Below, one piece after another: positions 1-9,616 of a DNA stretch of 64,000 nucleotides. This stretch comes from Pseudomonadales bacterium (lineage in GTDB: Bacteria > Pseudomonadota > Gammaproteobacteria > Pseudomonadales > Halieaceae): NCBI GenBank assembly GCA_024234735.1, contig JACKNV010000008.1:103993-167992 (forward strand), written 5' to 3'. The position numbers and the translations under genes were made by a program. The notes under the pieces are model-generated. The model did no database searches and was not told where the DNA came from. It saw nothing but the letters and a program-made list of their open reading frames with translations. Each line of letters begins with the position of its first letter. Within the stretch, counting starts at the first letter, position 1.

Positions 1-576
1 CAGGTGGGCCTGGTGGTCGGCGGCGGCAACCTGTTTCGCGGTGCCGCGCTGCAGGCGGCGGGCCTGGACCGTGTGACCGGCGATCACATGGGCATGCTGG
101 CGACGGTGATGAACGCCCTGGCACTGCGCGACGCCCTGGAGCGCTCCAATATATCCACCCAGGTCATGTCCGCCATCCCCATGAGCGGCGTGGTCGATCA
201 CTACGACCGGCGCAAGGCGATTCGCGCACTCAGCAACGGCGATGTAGTCATTTTCGCGGCGGGTACCGGCAACCCCTTCTTCACCACGGATTCCTCCGCC
301 TGCCTGCGCGGCATAGAGGTGGATGCGGAACTGGTACTCAAGGCCACCAAGGTTGACGGCGTGTACTCCGCCGACCCCATGAAAGTGCCCGATGCGAAGA
401 AGTACGACCGGCTCACCTACGACGAGGTGCTGGACATGAAGCTCGAGGTGATGGACCTGACCGCCATCTGCCTGTGCCGCGATCACAACATGCCGGTGCG
501 GGTGTTTGAAATGGAGAAGAGCGGCGCGCTGCTCAATATTGTCAGGGGCGGCAACGTTGGCACGCTGATCGAATAG
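1..576 (+). CDS. pyrH: UMP kinase, 5'-truncated by window edge
   Basis: Phosphorylates UMP to UDP with ATP in cytoplasmic pyrimidine synthesis. The reading frame is open from base 1, so the amino-terminal part (about 50 residues of a family of roughly 240) lies outside the window. Visible signatures are the UMP-binding GGGNLFRG loop, the GTGNPFFTTD segment and the ATKVDGVYSADP motif of the amino acid kinase fold, followed by VMDLTA. frr follows after 22 bp, the usual order in Gammaproteobacteria. The window edge is the only reason for calling it partial; nothing suggests a broken gene. Confidence 0.97.
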   Translation, partial: QVGLVVGGGNLFRGAALQAAGLDRVTGDHMGMLATVMNALALRDALERSNISTQVMSAIPMSGVVDHYDRRKAIRALSNGDVVIFAAGTGNPFFTTDSSACLRGIEVDAELVLKATKVDGVYSADPMKVPDAKKYDRLTYDEVLDMKLEVMDLTAICLCRDHNMPVRVFEMEKSGALLNIVRGGNVGTLIE

Positions 577-598
577 GGCCGCCCGAAGGAGAGGACAG

Positions 599-1156
599 TT
601 GATTGACGATATAAAGAACGAAGCCCGCGAGCGCATGGAGAAAAGTCGCGAGGCCCTGGTGCACAACTTCAACAAGATTCGCACCGGCCGCGCCCATCCC
701 AGCCTGCTGGACGGCCTGCGGGTGGATTATTACGGGGCGGAAACCCCGGTAAACCAGATGGCCAACGTCACCGTGGAAGATGCCCGCACCCTGGCCCTGA
801 CGCCCTGGGACAAGTCCACGGTGCCGCTGATCGAGCGTGCCATCATGAAATCGGATCTCGGCCTCAACCCCTCCACCGCCGGTGGGGTCATTCGTATTCC
901 GATGCCCATGCTCACCGAGGAGACCCGCAAGGGGTTCAGCCGCCAGGCGCGCCACGAGGCGGAAGCGGCCCGGGTTTCGGTGCGCAACGCGCGCCGCGAT
1001 GCCATGGCCATGCTCAAGGAACTGGTCAAGGACAAAGAGATCGGTGAGGACGATGAGCGGCGCGGGCAGGACGAGATCCAGAAACTGACCGACTCCTTCA
1101 TCGCCCAGATCGAGAAAATGCTGGTCGAGAAGGAAGCCGACCTGATGGAAATCTAG
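599..1156 (+). CDS. frr: Ribosome recycling factor
   Basis: Splits post-termination ribosomes together with EF-G. The 185-residue product matches the family length exactly. It carries the expected KIRTGRAHPSLLDG helix, the VTVEDARTL segment, SDLGLNPSTAGGVIRIP and a KDKEIGEDDERR stretch. The start is TTG at 599, chosen because it gives the canonical MIDDIK beginning and sits behind a clear GAAGGAGAGGA ribosome-binding site. It lies between pyrH and uppS and is probably cotranscribed with both. Confidence 0.97.
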   Translation: MIDDIKNEARERMEKSREALVHNFNKIRTGRAHPSLLDGLRVDYYGAETPVNQMANVTVEDARTLALTPWDKSTVPLIERAIMKSDLGLNPSTAGGVIRIPMPMLTEETRKGFSRQARHEAEAARVSVRNARRDAMAMLKELVKDKEIGEDDERRGQDEIQKLTDSFIAQIEKMLVEKEADLMEI

Positions 1157-1174
1157 GCGGCGCGGCCTCCCGCC

Positions 1175-1957
1175 ATGGGCAGCAGTGTAACCCCCGCCGC
1201 CACGGGCGATGACCAGGAGCAGGTCATCCCCCGGCACGTGGCCATTATCATGGACGGCAACAATCGCTGGGCCAAGCGCAGGTCGCTGCCCGGTGTGGCC
1301 GGTCACCGCGCCGGCGTCGAGGCGGTGCGGGGTGTGCTGCGGGCCTGCCGCGACCACGGCGTCGAGGTGCTGACCCTGTTCGCTTTCAGCAGCGAGAACT
1401 GGGGGCGGCCGCAACCGGAAGTGCGCGCCCTGCTGGCGCTGTTGTCGCGCTACCTGCGCAGCGAAGTCAGGGAACTGCACAAAGACGGCATTCGGTTGCG
1501 TTTCATAGGCGAACGCAGCCGCTTCAGCGAGGGCCTGCGCAGCCTGATGCAAAAGTCGGAGCAGTTGACGGTCGACAATACCGCGGCGACCGTGGTGATC
1601 GCGGTCGATTACGGCGGGCAATGGGACATTGCCCAGGCCGCCCGGAAGCTGGCCACAAAGGTGCAGCAGGGGAGTCTGCGGCCCGAGGATATCACCCCAC
1701 AGATGATCGATCGCCATGTCGCCATCAGCGATCTGCCACGGCCGGACCTGTGCGTGCGCACCGGGGGTGATGCCCGTATCAGTAACTTCATGTTGTGGCA
1801 TTTCGCCTACAGTGAGTTGTACTTCACCAACGTGCTGTGGCCCGATTTCGACGAGGCGGAGTTCGCCCTGGCCCTGGCCGATTACAGTCGCCGGGAACGC
1901 CGCTTCGGCCTGCGCGAGCCGCCCGCCGACGAACCCCTGGGCGCCGTCGATGCTTAG
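1175..1957 (+). CDS. uppS: Undecaprenyl diphosphate synthase (cis-prenyltransferase)
   Basis: Condenses isopentenyl diphosphate onto farnesyl diphosphate to make the C55 lipid carrier for peptidoglycan and O-antigen. The 260-residue protein has the catalytic-Asp motif MDGNNRWAKRR near residue 27, TLFAFSSENW, the DLCVRTGGDARISNF block and the C-terminal WPDF. An amino-terminal extension of about 20 residues precedes the conserved HVAIIMDGN. Its last codons overlap the cdsA start by 8 bases, indicating translational coupling. Confidence 0.97.
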   Translation: MGSSVTPAATGDDQEQVIPRHVAIIMDGNNRWAKRRSLPGVAGHRAGVEAVRGVLRACRDHGVEVLTLFAFSSENWGRPQPEVRALLALLSRYLRSEVRELHKDGIRLRFIGERSRFSEGLRSLMQKSEQLTVDNTAATVVIAVDYGGQWDIAQAARKLATKVQQGSLRPEDITPQMIDRHVAISDLPRPDLCVRTGGDARISNFMLWHFAYSELYFTNVLWPDFDEAEFALALADYSRRERRFGLREPPADEPLGAVDA

Positions 1958-2786
1958 GCAGCGAGTCATCACCGCACTGATCATGGCGGGCCTGTTCCTG
2001 GCGGGTATCGCCTTCCTGCCGCTGCCCGCGCTGGCGCTGGTGTTTGCCGTACTCATCGCCATGGGCGCCTGGGAGTGGTCCCGGCTGGCGGGCTGGCGGG
2101 CGCCGGTGGCGCGCGGGCTGTACGTACTGGCAATCGGCGCCGCCCTCGCGGGCTTGTACTATTACTGTCGCCTGGGTTCCGCTCCCCTTCCGGAGCAGGT
2201 GCAGCCCTTTCTCGGCGTGGCCTGCCTGTGGTGGTCCCTGGCCCTGCTGTGGATCAGGTCGTATCCCGGTAGCGCCGTGTTCTGGCGCTCGGTGCCCATG
2301 CGCAGCCTCATGGGGCTGCTGGTGCTGGCCCCCGCCTGGCTGGCGGCGGTGTTCCTGCTCAGCTTTCCCAGGGGAGGCGGCCTGATGGTGGTGCTGGTGC
2401 TGGTGGTGGCCGCCGCCGATATCGGTGCCTATTTTGCCGGCAGGGCCTGGGGGCGGCACAAACTGGCGCCGGTGGTCAGCCCGGCCAAGACCTGGGAGGG
2501 TTTCTGGGGCGGGGTGCTGGCGTGCTCCGCGCTGGCGCTGCTGCTGTGGACGCAGTTGCCCAACCAGCAGGCGCACATCAGCCTGGCGGCCGTGATGACG
2601 GTGATCATTGCCATGGGCCTCGCCTCGGTGGTGGGCGACCTGACAGTCAGTATGGTCAAGCGCGAGAGTGGGCTGAAAGACAGCGGCAGCCTGCTGCCCG
2701 GTCACGGCGGGGTGCTGGATCGCCTGGACAGCCTCTGCGCGGCCGCCCCGGTGTTCGCCCTCGGCCTGCTGCTGGCGGACTGGTAG
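1950..2786 (+). CDS. cdsA: Phosphatidate cytidylyltransferase (CDP-diglyceride synthase)
   Basis: Integral inner-membrane enzyme converting phosphatidate and CTP to CDP-diacylglycerol, the precursor of all phospholipids. The 278-residue product begins at the ATG overlapping the uppS stop (MLRQRVITAL), followed by serial hydrophobic segments. The carboxy-terminal family signature is intact: SMVKRESGLKD, GSLLPGHGGVLDRLDS. An upstream in-frame extension into uppS was rejected because it is only read-through of high-GC coding sequence. dxr follows after 6 bp. Confidence 0.96.
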   Translation: MLRQRVITALIMAGLFLAGIAFLPLPALALVFAVLIAMGAWEWSRLAGWRAPVARGLYVLAIGAALAGLYYYCRLGSAPLPEQVQPFLGVACLWWSLALLWIRSYPGSAVFWRSVPMRSLMGLLVLAPAWLAAVFLLSFPRGGGLMVVLVLVVAAADIGAYFAGRAWGRHKLAPVVSPAKTWEGFWGGVLACSALALLLWTQLPNQQAHISLAAVMTVIIAMGLASVVGDLTVSMVKRESGLKDSGSLLPGHGGVLDRLDSLCAAAPVFALGLLLADW

Positions 2787-2792
2787 CTCATC

Positions 2793-4004
2793 ATGAACGG
2801 GCGGCGCATGGTCAGCGTGCTGGGTTCGACTGGCTCCATCGGCATCAGCACCCTGGATGTCATCGAGCGGCACCCGGACCGGTTCGGGGTCTATGCCCTG
2901 GCCGCCAATTCCTCGGTGGAGCTCATGTACGCCCAGTGCGAGGCCTGGCAGCCGCGTTTCGCGGTGATGGCCGAGGCCGCCGCGGCCGAGCAGCTGCATG
3001 CCCGGCTGGGCGCCGGCTCGCCTACCGAGGTACTGCAGGGCGAGGCAGGCCTGGCCCGGGTGGTCACGGCGCCCGAGGTGGACGCGGTCATGGCGGCCAT
3101 CGTCGGTGCCGCCGGCCTGCCCTCCACCCTGGCGGCGGCCCGCGCCGGCAAGACCGTGTTGCTGGCCAACAAGGAGTCGCTGGTAATGGGCGGGCAGCTG
3201 CTGATGGCAGCGGTGCGCGACGCCGGTGCCCAGCTGCTGCCGATCGACAGTGAACACAATGCCATCTTCCAGTGCCTGCCGGTGTCGGATACTGCGCGGC
3301 CCTCGCTGGCCGGGGTCAGCAAGGTGTTGCTGACGGCCTCCGGCGGCCCCTTTCGCCAGTGGACCCAGGCGCAGATGGAGGCCGCCACGCCCGACCAGGC
3401 CTGTGCCCATCCCAACTGGTCCATGGGGCGCAAGATCTCGGTGGATTCCGCGAGCCTGATGAACAAGGGCCTGGAGTTGATAGAAGCTTGCTGGCTGTTC
3501 GACCTGCCCCAGGAAGCCATCGAGGTGGTGGTGCATCCCCAGAGCATCATCCATTCCATGGTCCAGTACCTCGACGGTTCGGTACTGGCGCAGATGGGCA
3601 ATCCGGACATGCGCACGCCCATTGCCTACGGCCTGGGCTGGCCGCAGCGGCTGCAGGCCGGCGTTGCCCCGCTGGATCTCATCGCCACTGCGCGGCTGGA
3701 TTTCGAGCCGCCCGACGAGGGGCGCTTTCCCTGCCTGCGCCTGGCCCGGGAAGCAGTTGCCGCCGGCGGCACGGCGATGGCGGTATGCAACGCCGCCAAC
3801 GAAGTGGCGGTGGCGGCCTTCCTGGAGGGGCGGATCGCCTTCACCGGAATACCCCGGGTGATCGAGTTCACCCTGGAGCGGGTGCCGGTGCTTGAACCCT
3901 GCGCGCTGTCCGTGGTCGAATCAGCGGATACCCAGGCGCGCCAGGTGGCCGCGCAGTGCATTGCGACACTGGCCACGAAGGACAGGAAAACAGGTTTGGC
4001 TTGA
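2793..4004 (+). CDS. dxr: 1-deoxy-D-xylulose 5-phosphate reductoisomerase
   Basis: Second enzyme of the MEP isoprenoid pathway: DXP to 2-C-methylerythritol 4-phosphate with NADPH and a divalent metal. The 403-residue protein shows the NADPH loop GSTGSIG, NKESLVMGG, the metal-binding PIDSEHNAIFQCL, LTASGGPFR, and HPNWSMGRKISVDSASLMNK. It sits in the same operon as uppS, which consumes its pathway product. Its TGA shares one base with the rseP ATG. Confidence 0.97.
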   Translation: MNGRRMVSVLGSTGSIGISTLDVIERHPDRFGVYALAANSSVELMYAQCEAWQPRFAVMAEAAAAEQLHARLGAGSPTEVLQGEAGLARVVTAPEVDAVMAAIVGAAGLPSTLAAARAGKTVLLANKESLVMGGQLLMAAVRDAGAQLLPIDSEHNAIFQCLPVSDTARPSLAGVSKVLLTASGGPFRQWTQAQMEAATPDQACAHPNWSMGRKISVDSASLMNKGLELIEACWLFDLPQEAIEVVVHPQSIIHSMVQYLDGSVLAQMGNPDMRTPIAYGLGWPQRLQAGVAPLDLIATARLDFEPPDEGRFPCLRLAREAVAAGGTAMAVCNAANEVAVAAFLEGRIAFTGIPRVIEFTLERVPVLEPCALSVVESADTQARQVAAQCIATLATKDRKTGLA

Positions 4005-5359
4005 TGGACATGCTCTACACCATTGCAATCACCCTGGCGACACTGGCCGTGCTGGTGGCGGTACACGAATTCGGCCATTTCTGGGTGGCGCGGCGCTGCG
4101 GGGTCAAGGTATTGCGCTTCTCCATCGGCTTCGGCCCGCGCCTGCTGCGCCGTACCGACCGCCAGGGTACCGAGTACAGCCTCTCCGCCATTCCCCTGGG
4201 AGGCTACGTCAAGATGCTGGACGAGCGCGAGGGGGAGGTCGACCCCGGGGAGCTGGACAGGGCCTTCAACCGCAAGCCGGTGATGCAGCGTATTGCGGTG
4301 GTCAGCGCCGGGCCGCTGGCCAATTTCCTGCTCGCCATCGTCGCCTACTGGGCGCTGTTCATGGCGGGAGAGAGCGGGTATGCGCCGGTCATCGGCGAGG
4401 TGGAGGCTGACTCTATCGCGGATGTCGCCGGCCTCGAAGCCGGCCAGGAGATTGTCGCCGTCGACGGCGCCGAGACACCCACCTGGCAGGCCCTGAGTTT
4501 CCGCCTGCTGGATCGCATCGGCGACACCGGCACCATCAGGTTCGCGGTGCGCTACCCCGACTCCAGCATGGTCTACGAGTCGCAGGGGCACCTGGACCGC
4601 TGGCTGGCCGGCGAGGAGCAGCCGGATCTGTTCGGCGGCCTGGGCCTGGCGATGTATACCCCCGAGGTGCCGCCGGTGGTGGGCCAGGTGGTGGCCGGGG
4701 GCGCGGCGCAGCAGATCGGCATGCAGCCGGGGGACCGGGTGCTCAGCGCCGACGGGGTGCCCATGCCGCTGTGGATGGACTGGGTCGAGTACGTGCGCCA
4801 GCGCCCCGGGCAGGCGATCGCGCTGCAATACCAGCGCGGCGACCAGGTACTGACCGCGCGCATCGTGCCGGAGTCCATGGTGGAGGACGACGGCCAGACC
4901 ATCGGCCGGGTGGGCCTGGGTGTCGAGTTGCCGCAAATGCCCGAGGAACTGCTGCGGCGCTTCGACCGGGGGCCGCTGGAAGCCTTCGGGGCCAGCCTGG
5001 AGCGCACCGGCGAACTGGTGGTGTTCACCCTCAGTTCCATCAAGAAGATGCTGGTCGGCCTGATCTCGCCAAAAAACTTGAGCGGCCCCATCACCATTGC
5101 TAAAGTTGCGTCCGCGTCTGCCAAATCAGGCCTGGAGTCGTATATCAGCTTCCTGGCCCTTCTCAGCGTGAGTCTCGGAGTCCTGAACCTGCTGCCCATA
5201 CCGGTGCTGGATGGCGGTCACCTGCTGTTTTACTTCGCCGAGCTGTTGGCTGGACGACCGGTTCCTGAGAAGATACAGGCCCTCGGGTACCAGGTGGGGT
5301 TATTCCTGGTGCTCGGTATAATGGTGCTGGCACTGTATAACGATTTTTCACGCCTGTAG
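4004..5359 (+). CDS. rseP: Site-2 zinc metalloprotease RseP
   Basis: Intramembrane protease that cleaves the anti-sigma-E factor RseA and signal-peptide remnants at the inner membrane. The 451 residues include the HEFGH zinc motif at about 21-25 in the first membrane helix, two tandem PDZ domains in the periplasmic segment (about 110-310), and the third metal ligand in the NLLPIPVLDGGHL motif near the C terminus. The chosen ATG overlaps the dxr stop and gives the usual family length of about 450. Its placement before bamA matches the classic sigma-E linked cluster. Confidence 0.96.
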   Translation: MDMLYTIAITLATLAVLVAVHEFGHFWVARRCGVKVLRFSIGFGPRLLRRTDRQGTEYSLSAIPLGGYVKMLDEREGEVDPGELDRAFNRKPVMQRIAVVSAGPLANFLLAIVAYWALFMAGESGYAPVIGEVEADSIADVAGLEAGQEIVAVDGAETPTWQALSFRLLDRIGDTGTIRFAVRYPDSSMVYESQGHLDRWLAGEEQPDLFGGLGLAMYTPEVPPVVGQVVAGGAAQQIGMQPGDRVLSADGVPMPLWMDWVEYVRQRPGQAIALQYQRGDQVLTARIVPESMVEDDGQTIGRVGLGVELPQMPEELLRRFDRGPLEAFGASLERTGELVVFTLSSIKKMLVGLISPKNLSGPITIAKVASASAKSGLESYISFLALLSVSLGVLNLLPIPVLDGGHLLFYFAELLAGRPVPEKIQALGYQVGLFLVLGIMVLALYNDFSRL

Positions 5360-5422
5360 GGGATTCCGACAGAGGCAGCGCCGACCTTGCCCGGCCCGCA
5401 GGCACTACCCGTTGAGTGAGAA

Positions 5423-8023
5423 TTGACTAAGCGCATATCCACATTTCTGGCCCTGGCCCTGTTGCTGCTGGCGCCGCTGGCCTCCGCCCAGACATTTATC
5501 GTGGCCGATATCCGCGTGGAAGGCCTGCAGCGGGTGTCCGCCGGCACGGTGTTTGCCGCCCTGCCGGTTGCCGTGGGCGACGTGGTCGACCCGCAGATCC
5601 TGCGCGCGGCATCGCGCAGCCTGTTCGCCACCGGCAATTTCGATGACATCCGCATCGGCCGCGACGGCAACGTGCTGGTGATCGTGGTGGTCGAGCGGCC
5701 CAGTATCAGCGAGATCAATATCGAGGGGAACAAGGCCATCGAGACCGAGGCCCTGCTGGATGGCCTCAAGGGGGCCGGCCTGGCGGTGGGCCAGGTCTTC
5801 CAGCGCTCCACCCTGGAGGGCATGCAGCTCGAGCTGCAGCGCCAGTACGTGCAACAGGGGCGCTATGACGCCAGTATCGAGACCGAGGTGCTGCCGGAGC
5901 CGCGCAACCGGGTGGCGATCAACATCAACGTGGACGAGGGCACGGTCGCCGCGATCAAGCATATCAACGTGGTGGGCAACGAGGCCTTCAGCGACGAGGA
6001 GATCGCCGATCTGTTCGAGCTGCAGACCACCGGCTGGCTGTCTTTCTTCACCAACGACGACAAATACTCCAAGGAAAAGCTGACCGGCGACCTGGAAAAG
6101 CTCACCTCCTATTACATGGACAGGGGCTACCTGCAGTTCACCATCGACTCCACCCAGGTGTCGGTGTCTCCCGACATGGACGCGGTCTATATCACCGCCA
6201 ACATCACCGAGGGAGACGTGTTCACGGTGAGTTCCGTGGGCCTGTCCGGCGACCTGGTGTTGCCGGAAGCCGACCTCAGGCGCTTCCTGCTGGTCTCCGA
6301 GGGGCAGATATTCTCCCAGCAGCTGGTGACCGCTACCGAGGAATACATTACCCGTCGGTTGGGCAACGACGGTTACAATTTCGCCAAGGTCACCGGCATT
6401 CCCGAGGTGGACGAGGACAACAACACCGTGTCGATGAAGTTTTTCGTCGACCCCGGCAAGCGCACCTACGTGCGTCGCATCAATTTCGCCGGCAACCAGA
6501 AAACCGCCGACGACGTGCTGCGCCGGGAAATGCGCCAGATGGAATCGGCGCCCGCGTCGGCGGCCAACATTGAGCAGTCCAGGGTGCGCCTGGAGCGCCT
6601 GGGCTATTTCAGCAAGGCCACCGTGGAGACGCCCGAAGTGCCCGGCCACGACGACCTCATCGATGTGGATTTCACCGTCGAGGAGCAATCTTCGGGTAGT
6701 ATCGGCGCCAGCATCGGTTATGCCCAGGATGCCGGTATCATCCTCGGGCTCAACGTGCAGCAGGACAACTTCATGGGCACCGGCAAGCGCATCGGCCTGG
6801 GCCTGAATTCGTCCAAGTACCAGGATCTGTATAATTTCAGCTACACCAACCCCTACTTCACCGAGGACGGTGTCAGCCGCGGCTTCAATATCTACTACCG
6901 CTCCACCGACCTGTCGGAAGTCAACGTCGCCAGCTACTCCACCAACACCGTGGGCGGCAACATCAACTTCGGCTACCCCATCAAGGAAACCCAGCGCCTT
7001 GGCTTCAGCTTCGGGGTCGCCAACACGGACGTCACCGCCGGCCGCTACGCGGTGCAGGAGATCAAGGCCAGCCCGCGCCTGGAGAAATCGGTGGATGACT
7101 GGTTCACCAGCACCTGGGATCCCGCGACCGGGCGCTACACCGACGTCGAGGTGCTGGAACCCATCGAAATCCTGCCGCCGGAGTACGAGATCATTCCCAA
7201 GAGCCAGGGTTTCCTGGACGAAAATGGCAATCAGTTCCTCAACTGGACCATCACCGGCAGCTGGAGCCAGTCCACCCTGAACCGGGGGCGGATGGCCACC
7301 CGGGGCGCCGCCCAGACCGTGGCCCTGGAGGTGGCGGTGCCAGCCTCCGACCTGGAATTCTACAAGCTGACCTACCAGGGGGAGATCTACTTCCCCATGC
7401 CGGTGCTCACCAACTGGACGCTGCGCCTGCGCACCGAGCTGGGCTACGGCGACGGCTACGGCGGCACCGATGGCCTGCCGTTCTTCGAGAACTTCTTCGC
7501 CGGTGGCTTCGGCTCGGTGCGCGGCTACCAGAGCAATACCCTGGGTCCGCGCAGTACGCCCGCGGTTCCCTATCTGGTACAGCAGCCGGTTACCGAGATC
7601 AACGAGGACGGCGAGGCCACCCAGATCGGCGGCCCCAAAGGCAATGAATACGGCTATGTCTACCTGCCCAGGGTCGGCAAGCTGGACGTGCAACTTCCCA
7701 ACAGCAACGGCGACCCCTTTGGCGGCGACGTGCTGGTAGAGGGCAGCATCGAGCTGATTTTCCCGCTGCCCTTCATCAAGGACCAGAACAGCGTGCGCAC
7801 CGCATTCTTCATCGACGGTGGCAACGTGTTCAGCACCACCTGCCAGTCCAGCCAGCTCAATTGCTACGACCTGGATTTCGGCCAGTTGCGTTATTCGGCG
7901 GGGGTCGGCCTGACCTGGATTACCGGCTTCGGTCCGCTGACTTTCAGCCTGGCCAAGCCGTTTAACCAAGACGAGTATGACCAGGACGAGGTGTTCCAGT
8001 TCACCCTCGGCCGAGGCTTCTGA
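5423..8023 (+). CDS. bamA: Outer membrane protein assembly factor BamA
   Basis: Core of the BAM complex that folds beta-barrels into the outer membrane. The 866 residues start at TTG (MTKRIST), with a signal peptide ending at ASA-QTF around residue 23. Five POTRA domains follow to about residue 420, then a 16-strand barrel with the diagnostic GSVRGYQSNTLGPR lid-lock motif. The chain ends in phenylalanine, as required for BAM substrates. At 866 residues it is longer than the roughly 800 of E. coli; the extra length appears to lie in extracellular loops. The periplasmic chaperone gene follows immediately. Confidence 0.97.
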   Translation: MTKRISTFLALALLLLAPLASAQTFIVADIRVEGLQRVSAGTVFAALPVAVGDVVDPQILRAASRSLFATGNFDDIRIGRDGNVLVIVVVERPSISEINIEGNKAIETEALLDGLKGAGLAVGQVFQRSTLEGMQLELQRQYVQQGRYDASIETEVLPEPRNRVAININVDEGTVAAIKHINVVGNEAFSDEEIADLFELQTTGWLSFFTNDDKYSKEKLTGDLEKLTSYYMDRGYLQFTIDSTQVSVSPDMDAVYITANITEGDVFTVSSVGLSGDLVLPEADLRRFLLVSEGQIFSQQLVTATEEYITRRLGNDGYNFAKVTGIPEVDEDNNTVSMKFFVDPGKRTYVRRINFAGNQKTADDVLRREMRQMESAPASAANIEQSRVRLERLGYFSKATVETPEVPGHDDLIDVDFTVEEQSSGSIGASIGYAQDAGIILGLNVQQDNFMGTGKRIGLGLNSSKYQDLYNFSYTNPYFTEDGVSRGFNIYYRSTDLSEVNVASYSTNTVGGNINFGYPIKETQRLGFSFGVANTDVTAGRYAVQEIKASPRLEKSVDDWFTSTWDPATGRYTDVEVLEPIEILPPEYEIIPKSQGFLDENGNQFLNWTITGSWSQSTLNRGRMATRGAAQTVALEVAVPASDLEFYKLTYQGEIYFPMPVLTNWTLRLRTELGYGDGYGGTDGLPFFENFFAGGFGSVRGYQSNTLGPRSTPAVPYLVQQPVTEINEDGEATQIGGPKGNEYGYVYLPRVGKLDVQLPNSNGDPFGGDVLVEGSIELIFPLPFIKDQNSVRTAFFIDGGNVFSTTCQSSQLNCYDLDFGQLRYSAGVGLTWITGFGPLTFSLAKPFNQDEYDQDEVFQFTLGRGF

Positions 8024-8054
8024 TGTTCAATTTTGCTACTACCTGGAGAAAACC

Positions 8055-8573
8055 GTGAAGACATTGACCAAACTTACCTTCGCCGCCCTGCTCCTGGCCG
8101 CGCCCGTCCTGGGTATGGCCGCGGAGAAGATAGCAGTAGTCGACCTGCAGGAGGCCATCCTGCAGACCGATATCGCCCAGAAGCGCCTGGCCGAGGTGCG
8201 CAGTCAGGATGACTACAAGACGGACAAGGCCGAGTTCGACCGGCTCAAGAAGGAGTTCGACGAACTGGTGCAGAAGTTCCAGAAAGACGCTGCCGTCATG
8301 AGCCAGGAGCAGCAGGCCGCGGCCCGCCAGAAACTGGCCAGCAAACAGGCCGACCTGGAGCACGTCACCGGCAAGTTGCAGCAGGCCGAACAGGGCGCCG
8401 GGCAGGCCCTGTTGCAGGAACTGGCACCGCGCGTCCAGGAAGTGTTGCGCGAGATCATCTCCAGCGAGGGTATAGGCCTGTTGCTGCAGCGCGGCGCGGT
8501 GATTCACGCCGACCCCAGCTACAGCATCACCGCCCAGGTGACCGACAAGCTCAACCAGATGGCCGCGAAGTAG
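8055..8573 (+). CDS. skp: OmpH/Skp-family periplasmic chaperone
   Basis: Holds unfolded outer-membrane proteins in the periplasm for delivery to BamA, encoded just upstream. The 172 residues begin at GTG 8055, behind CTGGAGAAAACC, with a clear signal peptide (AALLLAAPVLGMAA). They continue with the EKIAVVDLQEAILQTD beta segment and a long Lys/Glu/Gln-rich helical hairpin (about 50-130) that forms the coiled-coil tentacles. An in-frame upstream start inside bamA was rejected because it would bury the signal peptide. Confidence 0.93.
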   Translation: MKTLTKLTFAALLLAAPVLGMAAEKIAVVDLQEAILQTDIAQKRLAEVRSQDDYKTDKAEFDRLKKEFDELVQKFQKDAAVMSQEQQAAARQKLASKQADLEHVTGKLQQAEQGAGQALLQELAPRVQEVLREIISSEGIGLLLQRGAVIHADPSYSITAQVTDKLNQMAAK

Positions 8574-8579
8574 GGCCAC

Positions 8580-9608
8580 GTGTATTCACTGGCTGAACTG
8601 GCAGACCGGCTCGGTCTGGAGTTCGCCGGTGATCCCGCGAGAATAGTCCGGGCCCTGGCCTCCCTGGAGGCGGCCGGGCCGCAGGACCTGTCCTTTGCGC
8701 TCGATGGCAGGTATCTGGCGCGGCTGGCCGCCACCCGTGCCGGCGCGGTGATCCTGCCTGCCGAGCTGACGGCGCAGTGTCCCTGCGATCACCTGGTCAG
8801 CGCCCAGCCCTACCTGGCATTTGCCCGGGCCTCCCGGCTGTTCGCCAATGCGCCCGGTGCCGCGCCGGGTATTCACCCCACTGCCTGTGTCGACAAGGCG
8901 GCCAGCGTGCACCCCGATGCCGCCGTGGCCGCCCATGCCGTCATCGAGGCGGGAGCAGTACTGGAAAGCGGCGTGGTGGTGGGCGCCGGGGTGTATGTGG
9001 GCCACGGCAGCCGCCTGGGCGCCGGTACCCGGGTGTATCCCAATGCGGTGATCTACCACGATGTCTGGCTGGGCAGGGACTGTGTCATCCACTCCCAGGT
9101 GGTGCTGGGCGCCGACGGCTTCGGATTTGCTGCGGGGCCCGACGGCTGGGAAAAAATCTGCCAGCTGGGGGGGGTGCGCATCGGCGAGCGGGTGGAAATC
9201 GGCGCCGGGACCACCGTGGATCGCGGGACGCTGGGCCACACCGAGATCGCTGACGGTGTCATCATCGACAACCAGGTGCAGGTCGGCCACAACTGTCGCA
9301 TCGGCAAAAATACCGCGATCGCGGGTTGCGCCGGTCTGGCCGGAAGCACGATTATAGGCGCCAACTGTACGCTGGCAGGCGGTGTCGGGGTGGTCGGTCA
9401 CGTGGAGATTTGCGACGACGTCCACGTGACCGGCATGACCATGGTGACCCGGTCGATCACCCGCCCGGGGTCCTATTCGTCGGGCACACCCATGAGTGGT
9501 ACCCGCGACTGGAAGCGCAATGCGGTGCGGTTTTCCCAGCTGGACAGTATCCAGCGCAGGCTGGCTGGCCTGGAGCGGCAGCAACAAAAAAATTCAGATA
9601 AAGGATGA
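8580..9608 (+). CDS. lpxD: UDP-3-O-acyl-glucosamine N-acyltransferase
   Basis: Third step of lipid A synthesis: adds the N-linked hydroxyacyl chain from acyl-ACP. The 342-residue protein has an amino-terminal uridine-binding domain (about 1-100), then a left-handed beta-helix of hexapeptide repeats with the catalytic histidine in DNQVQVGHNCRIG. A C-terminal helix follows. The GTG start lies 7 bp after the skp stop. The lpxD-fabZ-lpxA-lpxB order is standard. Confidence 0.96.
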   Translation: MYSLAELADRLGLEFAGDPARIVRALASLEAAGPQDLSFALDGRYLARLAATRAGAVILPAELTAQCPCDHLVSAQPYLAFARASRLFANAPGAAPGIHPTACVDKAASVHPDAAVAAHAVIEAGAVLESGVVVGAGVYVGHGSRLGAGTRVYPNAVIYHDVWLGRDCVIHSQVVLGADGFGFAAGPDGWEKICQLGGVRIGERVEIGAGTTVDRGTLGHTEIADGVIIDNQVQVGHNCRIGKNTAIAGCAGLAGSTIIGANCTLAGGVGVVGHVEICDDVHVTGMTMVTRSITRPGSYSSGTPMSGTRDWKRNAVRFSQLDSIQRRLAGLERQQQKNSDKG

Positions 9609-9616
9609 CCGGCCGG

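Noticed and set aside
1241..1275. UppS reads MDGNNRWA rather than the E. coli MDGNGRWA
   Set aside because: The Asn variant is, as far as I know, common in Pseudomonas-like UppS proteins, and the catalytic Asp is unchanged.
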